Shown: positions 9,173 through 18,002, counted from the stretch's first letter. The stretch: DNA of 64,000 nucleotides from Bremerella sp. P1 (GCF_028748185.1 NZ_CP118164.1:4861814-4925813), one strand, 5' to 3'. Notes: generated from the sequence alone by a model not told the origin. Numbers and translations are program-made.

Positions 9173-9943
9173 ATGGGTGTCCTGATTTTTTTATTGGGGA
9201 TCGTTGTCGCCGTTGCCTATTTTAAGCTGATGGTCCGAGCCAACACCATCAGCTTAAATAATCTTCGTAGACCAGACGGAAGCTATGCCGACTACGATTT
9301 CCCAGGCATCATCAACGGTGGTAATTCGAAAGGATCGCATGAAGGTAGTGCGTCTACCGAGCATGACCTCTACGGCCGCCCTCTTCCTCAAGAGGTGATC
9401 GAAAAGCGAAAGCAGCAGGCACAAGATTCATCCGGCATCGCGGCGAACCCGGAGATTCAGATCCGCCAGTTCGAGGAAATCGATTGGCCTCAGATTCAAG
9501 CGATTATCGAGCCCGTTATCCGCGCTGGCGAGACCTACGCGCTTGATCCGAACATGACATCCCAGGAGATGCACCAGGCGTGGATCGAGCAGCCTGCGGC
9601 GATCTACGTGGCTGTGCTGGAAGATGAAATCGTCGGCACCTACTATCTCAAACGCAATCAGGCCGGCGGTGGAATTCATGTGGCCAACTGCGGCTACGTT
9701 ACCGCCAGCAGTGCCCAGGGGAAAGGCATCGCGGCCACGATGTGCCTGCACTCCCAGGCAGAAGCCAAACGCCTCGGCTTTCGCGCGATGCAATTCAACT
9801 TCGTCGTCAGCACCAACCAGACCGCCATCCGGCTATGGAAGAAGCTGGGGTTCGACGTCGTGGGGACACTGCCCAAGGCGTTCAAGCATCCATCGCAGGG
9901 GTATGTCGATGCGCTGGTAATGTATAAGCTGCTTCAGAGCTAA
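9173..9943 (+). CDS. Membrane-anchored GNAT-family N-acetyltransferase
   Basis: Predicted acyl-CoA-dependent acetyltransferase with unknown substrate. The C-terminal 170 residues form a GNAT domain: the start IQIRQFEEIDWPQI, the core GTYYLKRN, the acetyl-CoA-binding stretch SAQGKGIA (a variant of Q/RxxGxG/A), and a closing TAIRLWKKLGFDVVGTLP. The first 20 residues of the chosen ATG start are hydrophobic (GVLIFLLGIVVAVAYF), giving an N-terminal anchor followed by a roughly 65-residue linker. A TTG at 9149 is an alternative start. The anchor and enzyme are in one frame without a stop, so this is a fusion rather than two genes. Confidence 0.8.
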   Translation: MGVLIFLLGIVVAVAYFKLMVRANTISLNNLRRPDGSYADYDFPGIINGGNSKGSHEGSASTEHDLYGRPLPQEVIEKRKQQAQDSSGIAANPEIQIRQFEEIDWPQIQAIIEPVIRAGETYALDPNMTSQEMHQAWIEQPAAIYVAVLEDEIVGTYYLKRNQAGGGIHVANCGYVTASSAQGKGIAATMCLHSQAEAKRLGFRAMQFNFVVSTNQTAIRLWKKLGFDVVGTLPKAFKHPSQGYVDALVMYKLLQS

Positions 9944-9980
9944 ACCTAGGAACCGTGCGAACACGCGATGCGAGACACTC

Positions 9981-10580
9981 ATGGACGACGACATTCCTCT
10001 CATTCCCGAACTGAAATGGCTGGCAGAAACCGCTGTGCCTGATGACTCTTGGGCCGGGCCGGGGCCGATGCTGGTGAATCTTCATCCGTGGATGGAGCGT
10101 CTGCATGCCAGTAGCCACCGTCACCTGGTCATCGCAACTCATGCTGCCGCCCGAACCGCTCTTGTGCATTGGGAGAACATGCTTGCCGCGTCGCCAGAAG
10201 AGTCGCTCGAAGCGATCCTGGACGGGCAGCCACCGACCAGCCAGTTGGCAGCTGTCGAGTGTTGGCTACAGCAGCCGACGGAAGAGCACAAGAACAACGC
10301 CTTCGAGACCGTCGACCATACCAAGCAGCTTTACTGGTTTCACGAAGAATACGAAGAGGTTTGGTTTAAACATCCCGGCATGTGGGCCGTCGAGTCAAGT
10401 GAGTTCTGTGTTTCGTCACTGACGGGCGATCCGTATTCCTCGGCATCTCAGGCAACGCTTGCCACCATCTCGGTGTCGTGCGCCATCAACTCGTTTCGCA
10501 CTTCGCCGGATGATGACGTACTGGAGGCGGCATCCATCGTGTTTGAAGCGATTCGTGCCGCATTAGAAGCCGCAGCGTAG
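9981..10580 (+). CDS. Hypothetical cytoplasmic protein
   Basis: A 199-residue acidic protein with no signal peptide or membrane segment. The middle is helical in character (HRHLVIATHAAARTALVHWE, then LAAVECWLQQP), and the C-terminal half has a conserved-looking AIRAALEAAA end. The pattern vaguely recalls polymorphic-toxin immunity-type helical proteins, but I see no diagnostic motif and assign no function. It starts 37 nt after the GNAT gene on the same strand and may be co-transcribed. A GC-rich hairpin begins at its last base. Confidence 0.65.
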   Translation: MDDDIPLIPELKWLAETAVPDDSWAGPGPMLVNLHPWMERLHASSHRHLVIATHAAARTALVHWENMLAASPEESLEAILDGQPPTSQLAAVECWLQQPTEEHKNNAFETVDHTKQLYWFHEEYEEVWFKHPGMWAVESSEFCVSSLTGDPYSSASQATLATISVSCAINSFRTSPDDDVLEAASIVFEAIRAALEAAA

Positions 10581-10599
10581 GCTGGGGCGAACCCCAGCC
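10580..10599. terminator. Hairpin between convergent genes
   Basis: A perfect 8-bp stem GGCTGGGG/CCCCAGCC with tetraloop CGAA, between the ends of converging genes. No T-run follows on either strand, so termination is inferred from position only. Confidence 0.45.
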
Positions 10600-10608
10600 C
10601 CGTCAAGC

Positions 10609-12507
10609 TTACCGGCTGAACTCCTTGACGAGCGCCTTGAATTCAGGCGTGTATCGCAGGTCGCCGAAGTCTTCGTCGTTCAAGGTCGCGTTTACGTTGC
10701 GATAGCCGTTCTGGAAGGCTTCTCGCAGTGAGGCCAGGGCCTTGTTCGAGTTCTTCTCCAGACCGTAGGTACAGGCCTCGTTGTAGATGGCCAGCGATAC
10801 CTTGTTCCGCTCGAGGTCGTTGAGTGGTCCGTACTGATCGCGGAACTCGCGATAGGCCTTGGCACATTCGTAGAAACTTTGATTCGACTCGGCGTCTTTC
10901 CCAGGCTCCTTGGCTAGGGAAAATCCTTGGTCTTGGAGCGCGCCTGCTTTGACCAACAGGGCACCTCGGCGGATCTTTTTATCACTCGACGTCTCGGTAG
11001 CTTTATCGGCGAGTTGAATTGCCGTATCGAAGCTGCCCCTTAGCTGGGCCAGTCGCGCTTCGGCCAGTTCTTCCTCGGCCGGCGGCAAGAGGGCGAACAG
11101 GCGAATTCGCTTGGTCGAGAATTCCATTTTCTCGCCGGTCTCTTCTTCGATGAACTGGGCAAACGCAGCGGTCGTCGCCCCTTGCTTGGCGTCGTAGGCA
11201 TCCTTCATGATCTTCTTAATTCGGTTGACGTTTTCCAAGACCTTGGCGTCCGGCACGATCAACGAATCACGCTCTTCCTGGCTCAACACGCCTGCGTATT
11301 TGATCATATTCTGTCGCAGTTTCGGCTCCCAGACTCGGTCTCCCTTCACCTTGGCGACGACACCCCCTTGAATGAAACAGTAGACCCCTTCCTTGATGAA
11401 TCCCTTGGCGACCAGCATGACCCCTGTCTCGTTCCAGAAAAGAGGATCATGGGCGAACTTCACCATCGCCTCCATGCGGACGACCATGCTCTTGTCTTCG
11501 CGTCCTTGCTTGATGAGAGACTTGTACAGCAATTCGTAGGGGGTTGCCTTGCCGTAAGGGTCGAGGCGAATCGACTCCTGCATGTAGGCTTGGCAGGCCG
11601 GAAACGACTGGGCGAGAAAGCAGATCAGGCCCAACTGGTTAAACACCTCTTCGTTGTTGGGGTCCAAGTACGCGGCCTCTTGGCAATTCTGGAACAGGAT
11701 CGCACGCAGCAGGGCCATCTCCAGAGACTGCTCGGCCTCGCCGCGGTTCTCCTTGTTCGATTGAATACGCACTTCTTCAATCAGTCGCTCGGCGCGTTTC
11801 AGCAAGGCAAGTGCTTTCGCCGCATCGATCGTCTTTCGCGAATATGGCTCGAAGTCGGCCATCGTGATATCGTAAAGCGGAATCGCGAAGCCCACGTTGT
11901 CGACATCGGTCAGCTTGAGCGTCACGATCCCGACAACATTGCCTGTCCGATCACTCAGCGGTCCGCCTGAGTTGCCGGGGTTAATCGCCGCACTGATCTG
12001 GTAATACTTGGCCCCCTCGATATCTCGATCGACACCACTAAGCAGGCCTTCGGTGATGGTTTTGTTCAGCGTGATCTCGCTTCCCGTGGCCGGGTTGCCG
12101 ATCGCGTAAAGACGCTGGCCGGTGATCGCCTTCTCTTTCGACAAGCGACATGGACCCAACTGCGCGTTGTGTTCGGCCGGGTCGATCTGCACCAGTGCCA
12201 GGTCAAGGTCCTTATGAACCTTCGTGACCTTCACGTTCTTAAACACGACCGTCTGCCGCGTGCCATCCTTCATGACCTCGGCGGTGCATTCGAACGGAAG
12301 CGGGTTACTGACCACGTGAGCATTGGTCAGAATCGTTCCCCCCTTGGTCAAGATAACGCCGGTGCCGGTCGACGCTTCGTTATGCAACCGGACGACGCTG
12401 GGACCAACTTGCCGAAAGACGTTCACGGCGTCTTCCTGGGCCTGCGAGGACTGCACAAACAACAACAAGGACAAGAGGGCGAGCCACTCGATCTTTCGCT
12501 GCATCAT
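10609..12507 (-). CDS. Secreted trypsin-like serine protease (S1C) with TPR-type C-terminus
   Basis: An exported HtrA-like protease. Residues 1-23 are a signal peptide ending SSQA. The protease domain has catalytic His64 in LTNAHVVSN, Asp in KDLDLALVQ (about residue 100-102) and Ser180 in NPGNSGGPL, in the usual order. Instead of the PDZ domains of DegP/HtrA, the remaining 400 residues are helical, with tetratricopeptide-like stretches such as YLDPNNEEVFNQLGLICFLA and a second set near the C-terminus. Those repeats may bind partners or substrates in the periplasm. The 632-residue size is long for a simple HtrA. The neighbour upstream is an RDD membrane protein on the same strand, 182 nt away. 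Confidence 0.88.
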   Translation of the reverse strand: MMQRKIEWLALLSLLLFVQSSQAQEDAVNVFRQVGPSVVRLHNEASTGTGVILTKGGTILTNAHVVSNPLPFECTAEVMKDGTRQTVVFKNVKVTKVHKDLDLALVQIDPAEHNAQLGPCRLSKEKAITGQRLYAIGNPATGSEITLNKTITEGLLSGVDRDIEGAKYYQISAAINPGNSGGPLSDRTGNVVGIVTLKLTDVDNVGFAIPLYDITMADFEPYSRKTIDAAKALALLKRAERLIEEVRIQSNKENRGEAEQSLEMALLRAILFQNCQEAAYLDPNNEEVFNQLGLICFLAQSFPACQAYMQESIRLDPYGKATPYELLYKSLIKQGREDKSMVVRMEAMVKFAHDPLFWNETGVMLVAKGFIKEGVYCFIQGGVVAKVKGDRVWEPKLRQNMIKYAGVLSQEERDSLIVPDAKVLENVNRIKKIMKDAYDAKQGATTAAFAQFIEEETGEKMEFSTKRIRLFALLPPAEEELAEARLAQLRGSFDTAIQLADKATETSSDKKIRRGALLVKAGALQDQGFSLAKEPGKDAESNQSFYECAKAYREFRDQYGPLNDLERNKVSLAIYNEACTYGLEKNSNKALASLREAFQNGYRNVNATLNDEDFGDLRYTPEFKALVKEFSR

Positions 12508-12689
12508 ATATTCCGAACTAATAAGAAAAGACTTGTATCAGTACAGATGAGGATCGCATTGTAACAACGCGATCGATGTAATCAAATACTTGCCAATTTA
12601 TACTGACAGGGCCTGATTGGAATGGACGCGCTCGGTGGGACAAGTACGCCAGATTGCATGTTCACGTGTCTGGGGTGGGGACTTGCTTA

Positions 12690-13271
12690 CTATAACTGGT
12701 CAGCGTCTTTCGGTCGATGAACCCGCGGGTAGGCAAACGCAAAACTCATCGCAAAATAACGTGTGAGACTGACCGGCCCTCGTCCCACGGCCTTAGCATT
12801 CCGTTTGATCAGATAAGTCCCTAGGTAACAGTCCCGTAAGATTTGCCGCTCGGAATCTGCCCCGATCCAACATAGGTCTACTAACAAGTTGAAGGGGGTT
12901 AACACCCAGATCAGCATCCGCATGGTCATCACCCAGAGTGATGGCGGACCGCCACTGGCGGAGACAATGTTAATTCCCATCAGACGGTATCCCAGCGTCC
13001 CGAAGCGAGAGCGTTTGATCGGGGCCAGGTAAAACCAAACGATCGCCAGGTAACCGGTCCAGAACACGGAGCTGGGGTCGGTGCGAATGACGCCTGCGAT
13101 GATCAAGAACATGAAGGGGATCCACATCAGCACGCCCAACACGACGAGCACGACCGAGTCGATCAGGTAAACCATCAGCCGACGGAGAATGCCCGCGTAG
13201 TCGCGTGGATCGTAATAGTCTGCTTCCCCCAACGAGTGGTCCAACAAGCGTAGCTCCTTCTTGCTCGGCAA
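12690..13271 (-). CDS. RDD-family membrane protein
   Basis: A 193-residue inner-membrane protein. After a 25-residue cytoplasmic start, the segment AGILRRLMVYLIDSVVLVVL matches the RDD-family opening, in which the Arg and Asp are the namesake residues. Hydrophobic segments lie at about 35-60 and 68-90, followed by a loop with RSRFGTLGYRLMGI, a typical RDD conserved stretch, and a further segment at 110-135. RDD proteins have been linked to ion transport or stress in a few bacteria, but no substrate can be inferred. It lies 39 nt downstream of the small acyl-carrier-like gene on the same strand. Confidence 0.85.
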   Translation of the reverse strand: MPSKKELRLLDHSLGEADYYDPRDYAGILRRLMVYLIDSVVLVVLGVLMWIPFMFLIIAGVIRTDPSSVFWTGYLAIVWFYLAPIKRSRFGTLGYRLMGINIVSASGGPPSLWVMTMRMLIWVLTPFNLLVDLCWIGADSERQILRDCYLGTYLIKRNAKAVGRGPVSLTRYFAMSFAFAYPRVHRPKDADQL

Positions 13272-13310
13272 GTGCCAATTGATGAATCAGTCCGAAACAG
13301 AACAGGGCAA

Positions 13311-13559
13311 TCACGCCCCCAAGTCTTCCACAAAACGTTGTTCGGGATAGACCCGATCATAGTCGACGCCCAGCTGCTCGGAAATGATTCGCCGAACCTT
13401 CAGTGCTCGCTCGCGATCGACCCCCGGCGAACACCGGCGGATGAACTCGTCTTCAGAAATCGGCGGCCATTTCTCAATCGATGGTCGGGGCTTCGTAGGC
13501 CAACAGATGGCAAGAACCAGGCCCAGAACGAGCAGCGTGACAAAGAGAATTGTGGCCAT
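13311..13559 (-). CDS. Membrane-anchored acyl-carrier-like small protein ending before the Ser motif
   Basis: An 82-residue protein: a hydrophobic segment (ATILFVTLLVLGLVLAICW) followed by a cytoplasmic part. Its last 30 residues (VRRIISEQLGVDYDRVYPEQ then RFVEDLGA) look like the first helix and loop of an acyl carrier protein, where the next residues would be the DSL phosphopantetheine site; here a TGA follows directly after EDLGA. The start at 13559 is preferred because GAAGG lies about ten bases upstream; an earlier ATG at 13610 would add 17 non-hydrophobic residues. It precedes the RDD-protein gene on the same strand. The function is unknown. Confidence 0.65.
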   Translation of the reverse strand: MATILFVTLLVLGLVLAICWPTKPRPSIEKWPPISEDEFIRRCSPGVDRERALKVRRIISEQLGVDYDRVYPEQRFVEDLGA

Positions 13560-13733
13560 TACGAATTGACCTTCAAGTGGCGACGCAGGTGGGGGCGAAT
13601 GATGCCTCATGATACGTCTGACGGAAGGACGTGGTCAATTCCATCGGCTGCGCGTTTCGCGTTGCCATCGCCGAGCAATCGCGGTCTGATAGATAGTAGT
13701 GGTAAACGCGACAACTCTTGGCAAAGGCAAACT

Positions 13734-14126
13734 ATGCGAGCCTGGCTCAATTCGATCGCCCAGTGGTGGAATGACTGGGTTGGTGACAAGGAGATGGAAA
13801 ACTCCATTCGCCATCACCTCGACCAGTCAGGCTACTACGGGGCGCTTGCGCAGATCACCAACGTACGACTCGTCGCCATCCAGCGTCCCGGCTGGCTGCA
13901 AATCTATCGCTTCGAGGTCAAGGCCCGCGTGCGGATCGATGCAGAAGAAACCGACGGCCCCGATCCCGCACCGCAACATGCCCAGCTACTGGGGCTCGTG
14001 CGGCAAGACTTCCGCAAATCGATCAACGACATCCGCCTGTTCGACCAGCCGCAAGCCCGGCGAGAACTGTTTCGCGATTGGGCGGAAGGACTCATTCAGC
14101 TTCGCGGGGCCGAAGGGTTGGGTTGA
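13734..14126 (+). CDS. Hypothetical 130-residue protein
   Basis: A compact soluble protein without signal peptide or membrane segment, beginning MRAWLNSIAQWWNDWVG. It alternates strand-like stretches (VRLVAIQRPGWLQIYRFEVKA) with a helical end (RRELFRDWAEGLIQLRG). The open frame continues upstream without an interrupting stop as far as 13272, but that part lies over the minus-strand acyl-carrier-like gene, so I chose the ATG at 13734. I do not recognise a family and assign no function. Confidence 0.5.
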   Translation: MRAWLNSIAQWWNDWVGDKEMENSIRHHLDQSGYYGALAQITNVRLVAIQRPGWLQIYRFEVKARVRIDAEETDGPDPAPQHAQLLGLVRQDFRKSINDIRLFDQPQARRELFRDWAEGLIQLRGAEGLG

Positions 14127-14166
14127 GCTTGCGTGATCTAAGGTTTGGGAATGCACGGAATGCATT

Positions 14167-14736
14167 CTAGGTTCGACTGTACGACCTGCTTGCCAAGTAC
14201 GCTTTGCAAATGGCGTACACAACGAGACCGAAACCCGCCAGGACGATGTTGAGCAGGCAACCTTGAATGAGCGTTGTCATGAGCGTGGAAGTGAATTCCA
14301 TTTTGGAAACATCGAAGTCGCCCGTTTTGAAGAAAAGACTGGTCAACGTCAGTGCGATGATGCCGCACCATAGGTCGACAAAGAATCCAACGGGGAACAG
14401 AAGCGAAATCGCAATCCTCGTCCCGTAAGTGATCCTCAGAGTCGTTTTGACTTCAGGCTTCTGTCGTAGCGGATGTTTTCGTGTCCACACATCCAAAAAT
14501 GTATAGCCTATCGCGAAAATGATTACACCCGTTGTCATGCCACTTATGGCAGCCATCGTTGCGCTTGCCGCGATCACCCAGCTTGGAATGGCGCTGATTC
14601 CGCATATCAAAGACCACCGGATCGCTGCCTTGAGGGTTGCTACGACAAGTTCCTCCACCGGTTGCGGCGGCTCGACATCAAGGGCATGCGAACTAGCCGC
14701 CGGCGATTGAAACGGGTTGTCGGGTTCTGGCGTCAA
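14167..14736 (-). CDS. Membrane protein with NPFQSP N-terminal motif
   Basis: A 189-residue multi-pass membrane protein. The N-terminal segment MTPEPDNPFQSPAASS carries the NPFQSP motif that opens many planctomycete membrane proteins. About four hydrophobic segments follow, near residues 38-60, 63-82, 108-130 and 155-180. Nothing indicates a transport or enzyme role. It lies between convergent and divergent neighbours and is probably monocistronic. Confidence 0.7.
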   Translation of the reverse strand: MTPEPDNPFQSPAASSHALDVEPPQPVEELVVATLKAAIRWSLICGISAIPSWVIAASATMAAISGMTTGVIIFAIGYTFLDVWTRKHPLRQKPEVKTTLRITYGTRIAISLLFPVGFFVDLWCGIIALTLTSLFFKTGDFDVSKMEFTSTLMTTLIQGCLLNIVLAGFGLVVYAICKAYLASRSYSRT

Positions 14737-14895
14737 GATCTCAGCCTTGCGGCGCGGAGGGCGTGGGGTGAACTTGCGTGATCGAGAAACTAAAGCATCG
14801 TCAATTCGGTCGTGCTACAATAATATAGCGTACGTTGCCCCTGGCACGTCGCCTCTGAAAATCACTCCCCCGCACCTCATCCCCCTCAGAAGTTC

Positions 14896-16242
14896 ATGAA
14901 AACCCTCTCTGCGTTGCTAATTGTTTTACTGACGGCCTGTAGTCTCTATGCCGAAGACAAGCGGCCCAATATCGTGTTGCTTCTCAGTGATGATCAGGCG
15001 TGGACCGACTATGGGTTCATGGGGCATCCCGATATTCAGACGCCCCATCTGGATAAACTTGCCCAGCAGAGTGTCGTCTTTGAACGAGGCTACGTGGCGA
15101 CGGCCCTTTGCCGGCCATCCCTTGCGACGCTGATCACCGGGCTATATCCGGCACAACATGGCATTACGGGAAACGATGTCGATGGTCACAACAATCGAGC
15201 CGCGCTCGATAAACCGCTGCGAGAGGCTTTCCATAAGCACCCCAGCATTGTTAAGCAGTTGACGGCCAGCGGTTATCTGACGCATCAGTCAGGCAAGTGG
15301 TGGGAAGGATCTTGGCAGGACGGCGGCTTTACGCATGGAATGACACACGGCGATCCGGCCCGGGGTGGACGTCACGGCGACGCTGGTCTGGCGATCGGCC
15401 GCAAAGGGATGCAGCCGGTGACGGACTTCATCGATCTGGCCGTCCAAGAGGACAAGCCGTTCTTTCTGTGGTATGCACCCTTCTTGCCGCATACGCCCCA
15501 CAATCCGCCCAAACGCCTGCTGGACAAGTACACCCAAGAGGGCCGGGCCGCCGATGTGGCTCGCTATTACGCGATGTGCGAGTGGTTCGACGAAACGTGC
15601 GGTCAACTGCTTGATTATCTGGAGCAGAAAGATCTTACCGAAAACACGATGGTCTTCTATATCTGCGATAACGGTTGGGCCGCCCCCAGCACGAGAGCGG
15701 ATGACCCGAATCAGAAACTATGGAAAGGCTACGCTCAGCGTTCCAAAAGTTCGCCCTACGAGAATGGAATCCGAACGCCGATCATGGTCTCGTGGCCTGG
15801 CCACATCAAGCCTTCGCGCAGCGAAGACTTCGCTCACGCCATCGATTTCTTTCCGACCGTCGCGTCTGCCGCCGGCATCAGCACTCCGGCCAGCCTGCCA
15901 GGAATCAACCTGTTGGACAAGGAAGCTCGCAGCGATCGCAAGCGAGTCTTCGGCGTTACCAATTCCACACACAACATAAGCCCAGGAAACACGGATGAAA
16001 CCTTGCAGTACTTGTGGTGCGTCGAAGACGAGTGGAAGCTGATCGTCCGTAAAGATGGCAAAGACACAACGCAGTACAAAGCTCTGCATGTGTGGGATAC
16101 GGCCCCGGTTCACCTCTACCATATCAAAACCGACCCCCACGAAGAGCACGACGTGGCAGAGAAGCACCCTGATGTTGTTGCCCGGCTAGAGAAGGCGATT
16201 GATGCCTGGGCGAAGGGGCTTGAAATGTCGTCAGGTTCATAA
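14896..16242 (+). CDS. Secreted S1-family sulfatase with a variant active-site motif
   Basis: Exported arylsulfatase-fold hydrolase, probably acting on sulfated polysaccharides. The leader is followed by the metal-binding segment PNIVLLLSDDQAW (Asp32, Asp33) and the active-site region ALCRPSLATLITGLYP, where Cys72 would become formylglycine. The canonical CxPxR has Arg four residues after the Cys; here it is Leu76, giving CRPSL. Later segments (GKWWEGSW, LWYAPFLPHTPHNPP, FYICDNGWAAP) follow the family layout. The leader contains LTAC, so it may be either a lipoprotein or a type I secreted protein. Length 448 is normal. No sulfatase-maturase gene is nearby. Confidence 0.9.
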   Translation: MKTLSALLIVLLTACSLYAEDKRPNIVLLLSDDQAWTDYGFMGHPDIQTPHLDKLAQQSVVFERGYVATALCRPSLATLITGLYPAQHGITGNDVDGHNNRAALDKPLREAFHKHPSIVKQLTASGYLTHQSGKWWEGSWQDGGFTHGMTHGDPARGGRHGDAGLAIGRKGMQPVTDFIDLAVQEDKPFFLWYAPFLPHTPHNPPKRLLDKYTQEGRAADVARYYAMCEWFDETCGQLLDYLEQKDLTENTMVFYICDNGWAAPSTRADDPNQKLWKGYAQRSKSSPYENGIRTPIMVSWPGHIKPSRSEDFAHAIDFFPTVASAAGISTPASLPGINLLDKEARSDRKRVFGVTNSTHNISPGNTDETLQYLWCVEDEWKLIVRKDGKDTTQYKALHVWDTAPVHLYHIKTDPHEEHDVAEKHPDVVARLEKAIDAWAKGLEMSSGS

Positions 16243-16248
16243 CGCAGC

Positions 16249-16264
16249 CTGGGTCGCGACCCAG
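16249..16264. terminator. 16-bp perfect palindrome between convergent genes
   Basis: CTGGGTCGCGACCCAG, located between the sulfatase stop and the stop of the minus-strand membrane protein. It may act as a bidirectional terminator, although no T-run follows. Confidence 0.4.
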
Positions 16265-16273
16265 CGATCCTGG

Positions 16274-17077
16274 CTACAGGTTCATTGGCTGCGACTTCTT
16301 GCGTAGCGAGTAGCCGCTCAGGCGTACCACGCCGGCGACCAACAAGATCACAATGGCCGACGTGGCGTTGATCGCAATAAAGTCTTCGATGCTTGGGCCT
16401 GGTCCCGCGATTTGCTCAAAGGAAATCAACTCTCCGTAGGTCGCGGCGCACATAAAGAGAATTGCCAACGCCACACCGGGGAGAGCCATGCGCTGCATCA
16501 ACGGGGCAACCACCAAGGGGAAGGTCATGATCATTCCGGCGACCCCCAGGAAGATGAAAATGGGAAGTTCCGATCCTGATGCCATCTGAACGCCGGAAAC
16601 CAGCGCTCGGATGATTCCCAGCAGCACCCCCACGATCGCCATCGTGATCAGCAGGTCTCGCAGCCCGAAACGAACGGAAGCCGCATCGGATTCGGCATTG
16701 GCATCTTCGCGATATCGCAGATGGAATCCTAACCCCGCGTTTAGCGTCCAAAGTGGCAGTTGCAGCAATAGCCATTGAACAAACAGCCAAGTGCCCACAA
16801 CAAAGACTCCGTTGCTGGGGCCTGAGTTGATGGAAATATTGATTCCCACGGCGACCAACAGCATACAAACCCATGCGATGGAAAGAGGCAAACGCCAGAT
16901 GACCGGGCCTGGCCCCAAAGCACTCCAAGCCGCGGCAAGCGTCGCACTTGCCGATAACGAGCCCAGGAAATATCCCAAGAGGATCGTTTCTTTGGGAGGA
17001 GTGATCGTGACCGACAGCCAGTTGATCGCGATGAATGCTCCTGCCCAGACATAGACCCAGTATCGCGCTGGCAACAT
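16274..17077 (-). CDS. Multi-pass membrane protein of unknown function
   Basis: A 267-residue protein with about seven hydrophobic segments. The first half has four closely spaced helices (about residues 8-30, 35-55, 62-82 and 88-112), then a charged loop RYREDANAESDAAS, then FGLRDLLITMAIVGVLLGII. The FGLRDLL segment followed by a helix is a pattern seen in other planctomycete membrane proteins. No catalytic or ligand motif is visible. It converges on the sulfatase gene, with a 16-bp palindrome between the two stops. Confidence 0.7.
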   Translation of the reverse strand: MLPARYWVYVWAGAFIAINWLSVTITPPKETILLGYFLGSLSASATLAAAWSALGPGPVIWRLPLSIAWVCMLLVAVGINISINSGPSNGVFVVGTWLFVQWLLLQLPLWTLNAGLGFHLRYREDANAESDAASVRFGLRDLLITMAIVGVLLGIIRALVSGVQMASGSELPIFIFLGVAGMIMTFPLVVAPLMQRMALPGVALAILFMCAATYGELISFEQIAGPGPSIEDFIAINATSAIVILLVAGVVRLSGYSLRKKSQPMNL

Positions 17078-17375
17078 CGATCCACCTACGAAGAGAAAAG
17101 AGAAGAAGCCCCCACTCTACTTCAAAACAGAGACGCTCGGGAGTCTTCCCACGAAATCGCCGACATTCAGTTGGGTGGCCGTGATGAACGGGTCCTTCCG
17201 ACAAAACCAGCGCGCACTATCTTCCGGTGGCCTCAGGCTGGTATAACTAAACCTTGCACGGGGACTCTTCCCCAAAACAATGTTTCTTTCTGTGTGACGC
17301 TGATCTCTGGCCAGTGTCTTCATTGCCAAGCACTTTTGGCGAACCAGTTTCCCTTAACCGTTTACGAGTATTTCC

Positions 17376-18002
17376 ATGTCGTCATCGTCCCACGCACAAC
17401 CTGATCCCAGTGGATCGTTCTCCAGAGAGAACGCTCCGCAGGTGGTGGTGCGCGCTGGCAAGACGTACGTGTGCTCGGCCTGCGGGACATTGGTGGAGAT
17501 CCCGGTGGATGTCGTCGGGCAGTTGGTGATGGCTGTCGAACCTTCCTCGCCAGACGAGAAGGAAGAGACCGAGCCTGAGGAGCAGGTACCCGCACAGACA
17601 AGCAAGACTCTGGTTGAAGTTGCAGCACCACGTTTACCGCCCAAGAAGGTCAGGCCACAACGGCCAAACCGCCCGCAGCAGCCTGCGAGGGAAACTCTTG
17701 TGGGCGAGTTGATCGACGGGCTACGTGTTCCATCGGCTAAAGAACTCGACCGGGCGCTGGCGTGGGTTTCGTTTCACCTGAAAGTGCTCGACCGGCAAGG
17801 GAGCGAAATTCGACGGCTGAAGAAGCTGCTCAAGAACCAATCGAGCGAGAGAGTGCCAGGCCCATGTCTTCCTGGGCGTGCGAAAGAGATTACTCGAGAA
17901 GAACCGGTTGGTCGCGCCTGCGGTGCCCGTCACAGACACGCCCCAGCCGACTTGGGCGTGGCACCCATGGTGGATAACGCAAACGAACGCGGGCCTCCCT
18001 GA
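17376..18002 (+). CDS. Hypothetical protein with a single CxxC knuckle
   Basis: A 208-residue protein with a half zinc knuckle (GKTYVCSACGTLVEIP) near residue 33, a Pro/Glu-rich linker, and a helical region (SAKELDRALAWVSFHLKVLD then RLKKLLKNQ) around 115-153. The last 50 residues change character to Arg/Pro/Gly-rich sequence. That DNA holds palindromic repeats (17855-17877 and 17922-17965), so the C-terminus may be repeat sequence read through rather than a folded part. The start follows a gene-poor stretch of about 298 bp in which I see no other feature. No function is assigned. Confidence 0.55.
   Translation: MSSSSHAQPDPSGSFSRENAPQVVVRAGKTYVCSACGTLVEIPVDVVGQLVMAVEPSSPDEKEETEPEEQVPAQTSKTLVEVAAPRLPPKKVRPQRPNRPQQPARETLVGELIDGLRVPSAKELDRALAWVSFHLKVLDRQGSEIRRLKKLLKNQSSERVPGPCLPGRAKEITREEPVGRACGARHRHAPADLGVAPMVDNANERGPP
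17922..17965. repeat. Palindromic repeat inside a coding frame
   Basis: Nested inverted repeat: outer arms GGTGCC/GGCACC and inner arms CACGCCC (17937-17943) and GGGCGTG (17954-17960). Two related but degenerate hairpins containing TGGGCGTG lie at about 17855-17880 and 18062-18083. The set looks like a dispersed extragenic palindrome that has entered the end of the gene starting at 17376. Confidence 0.55.
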
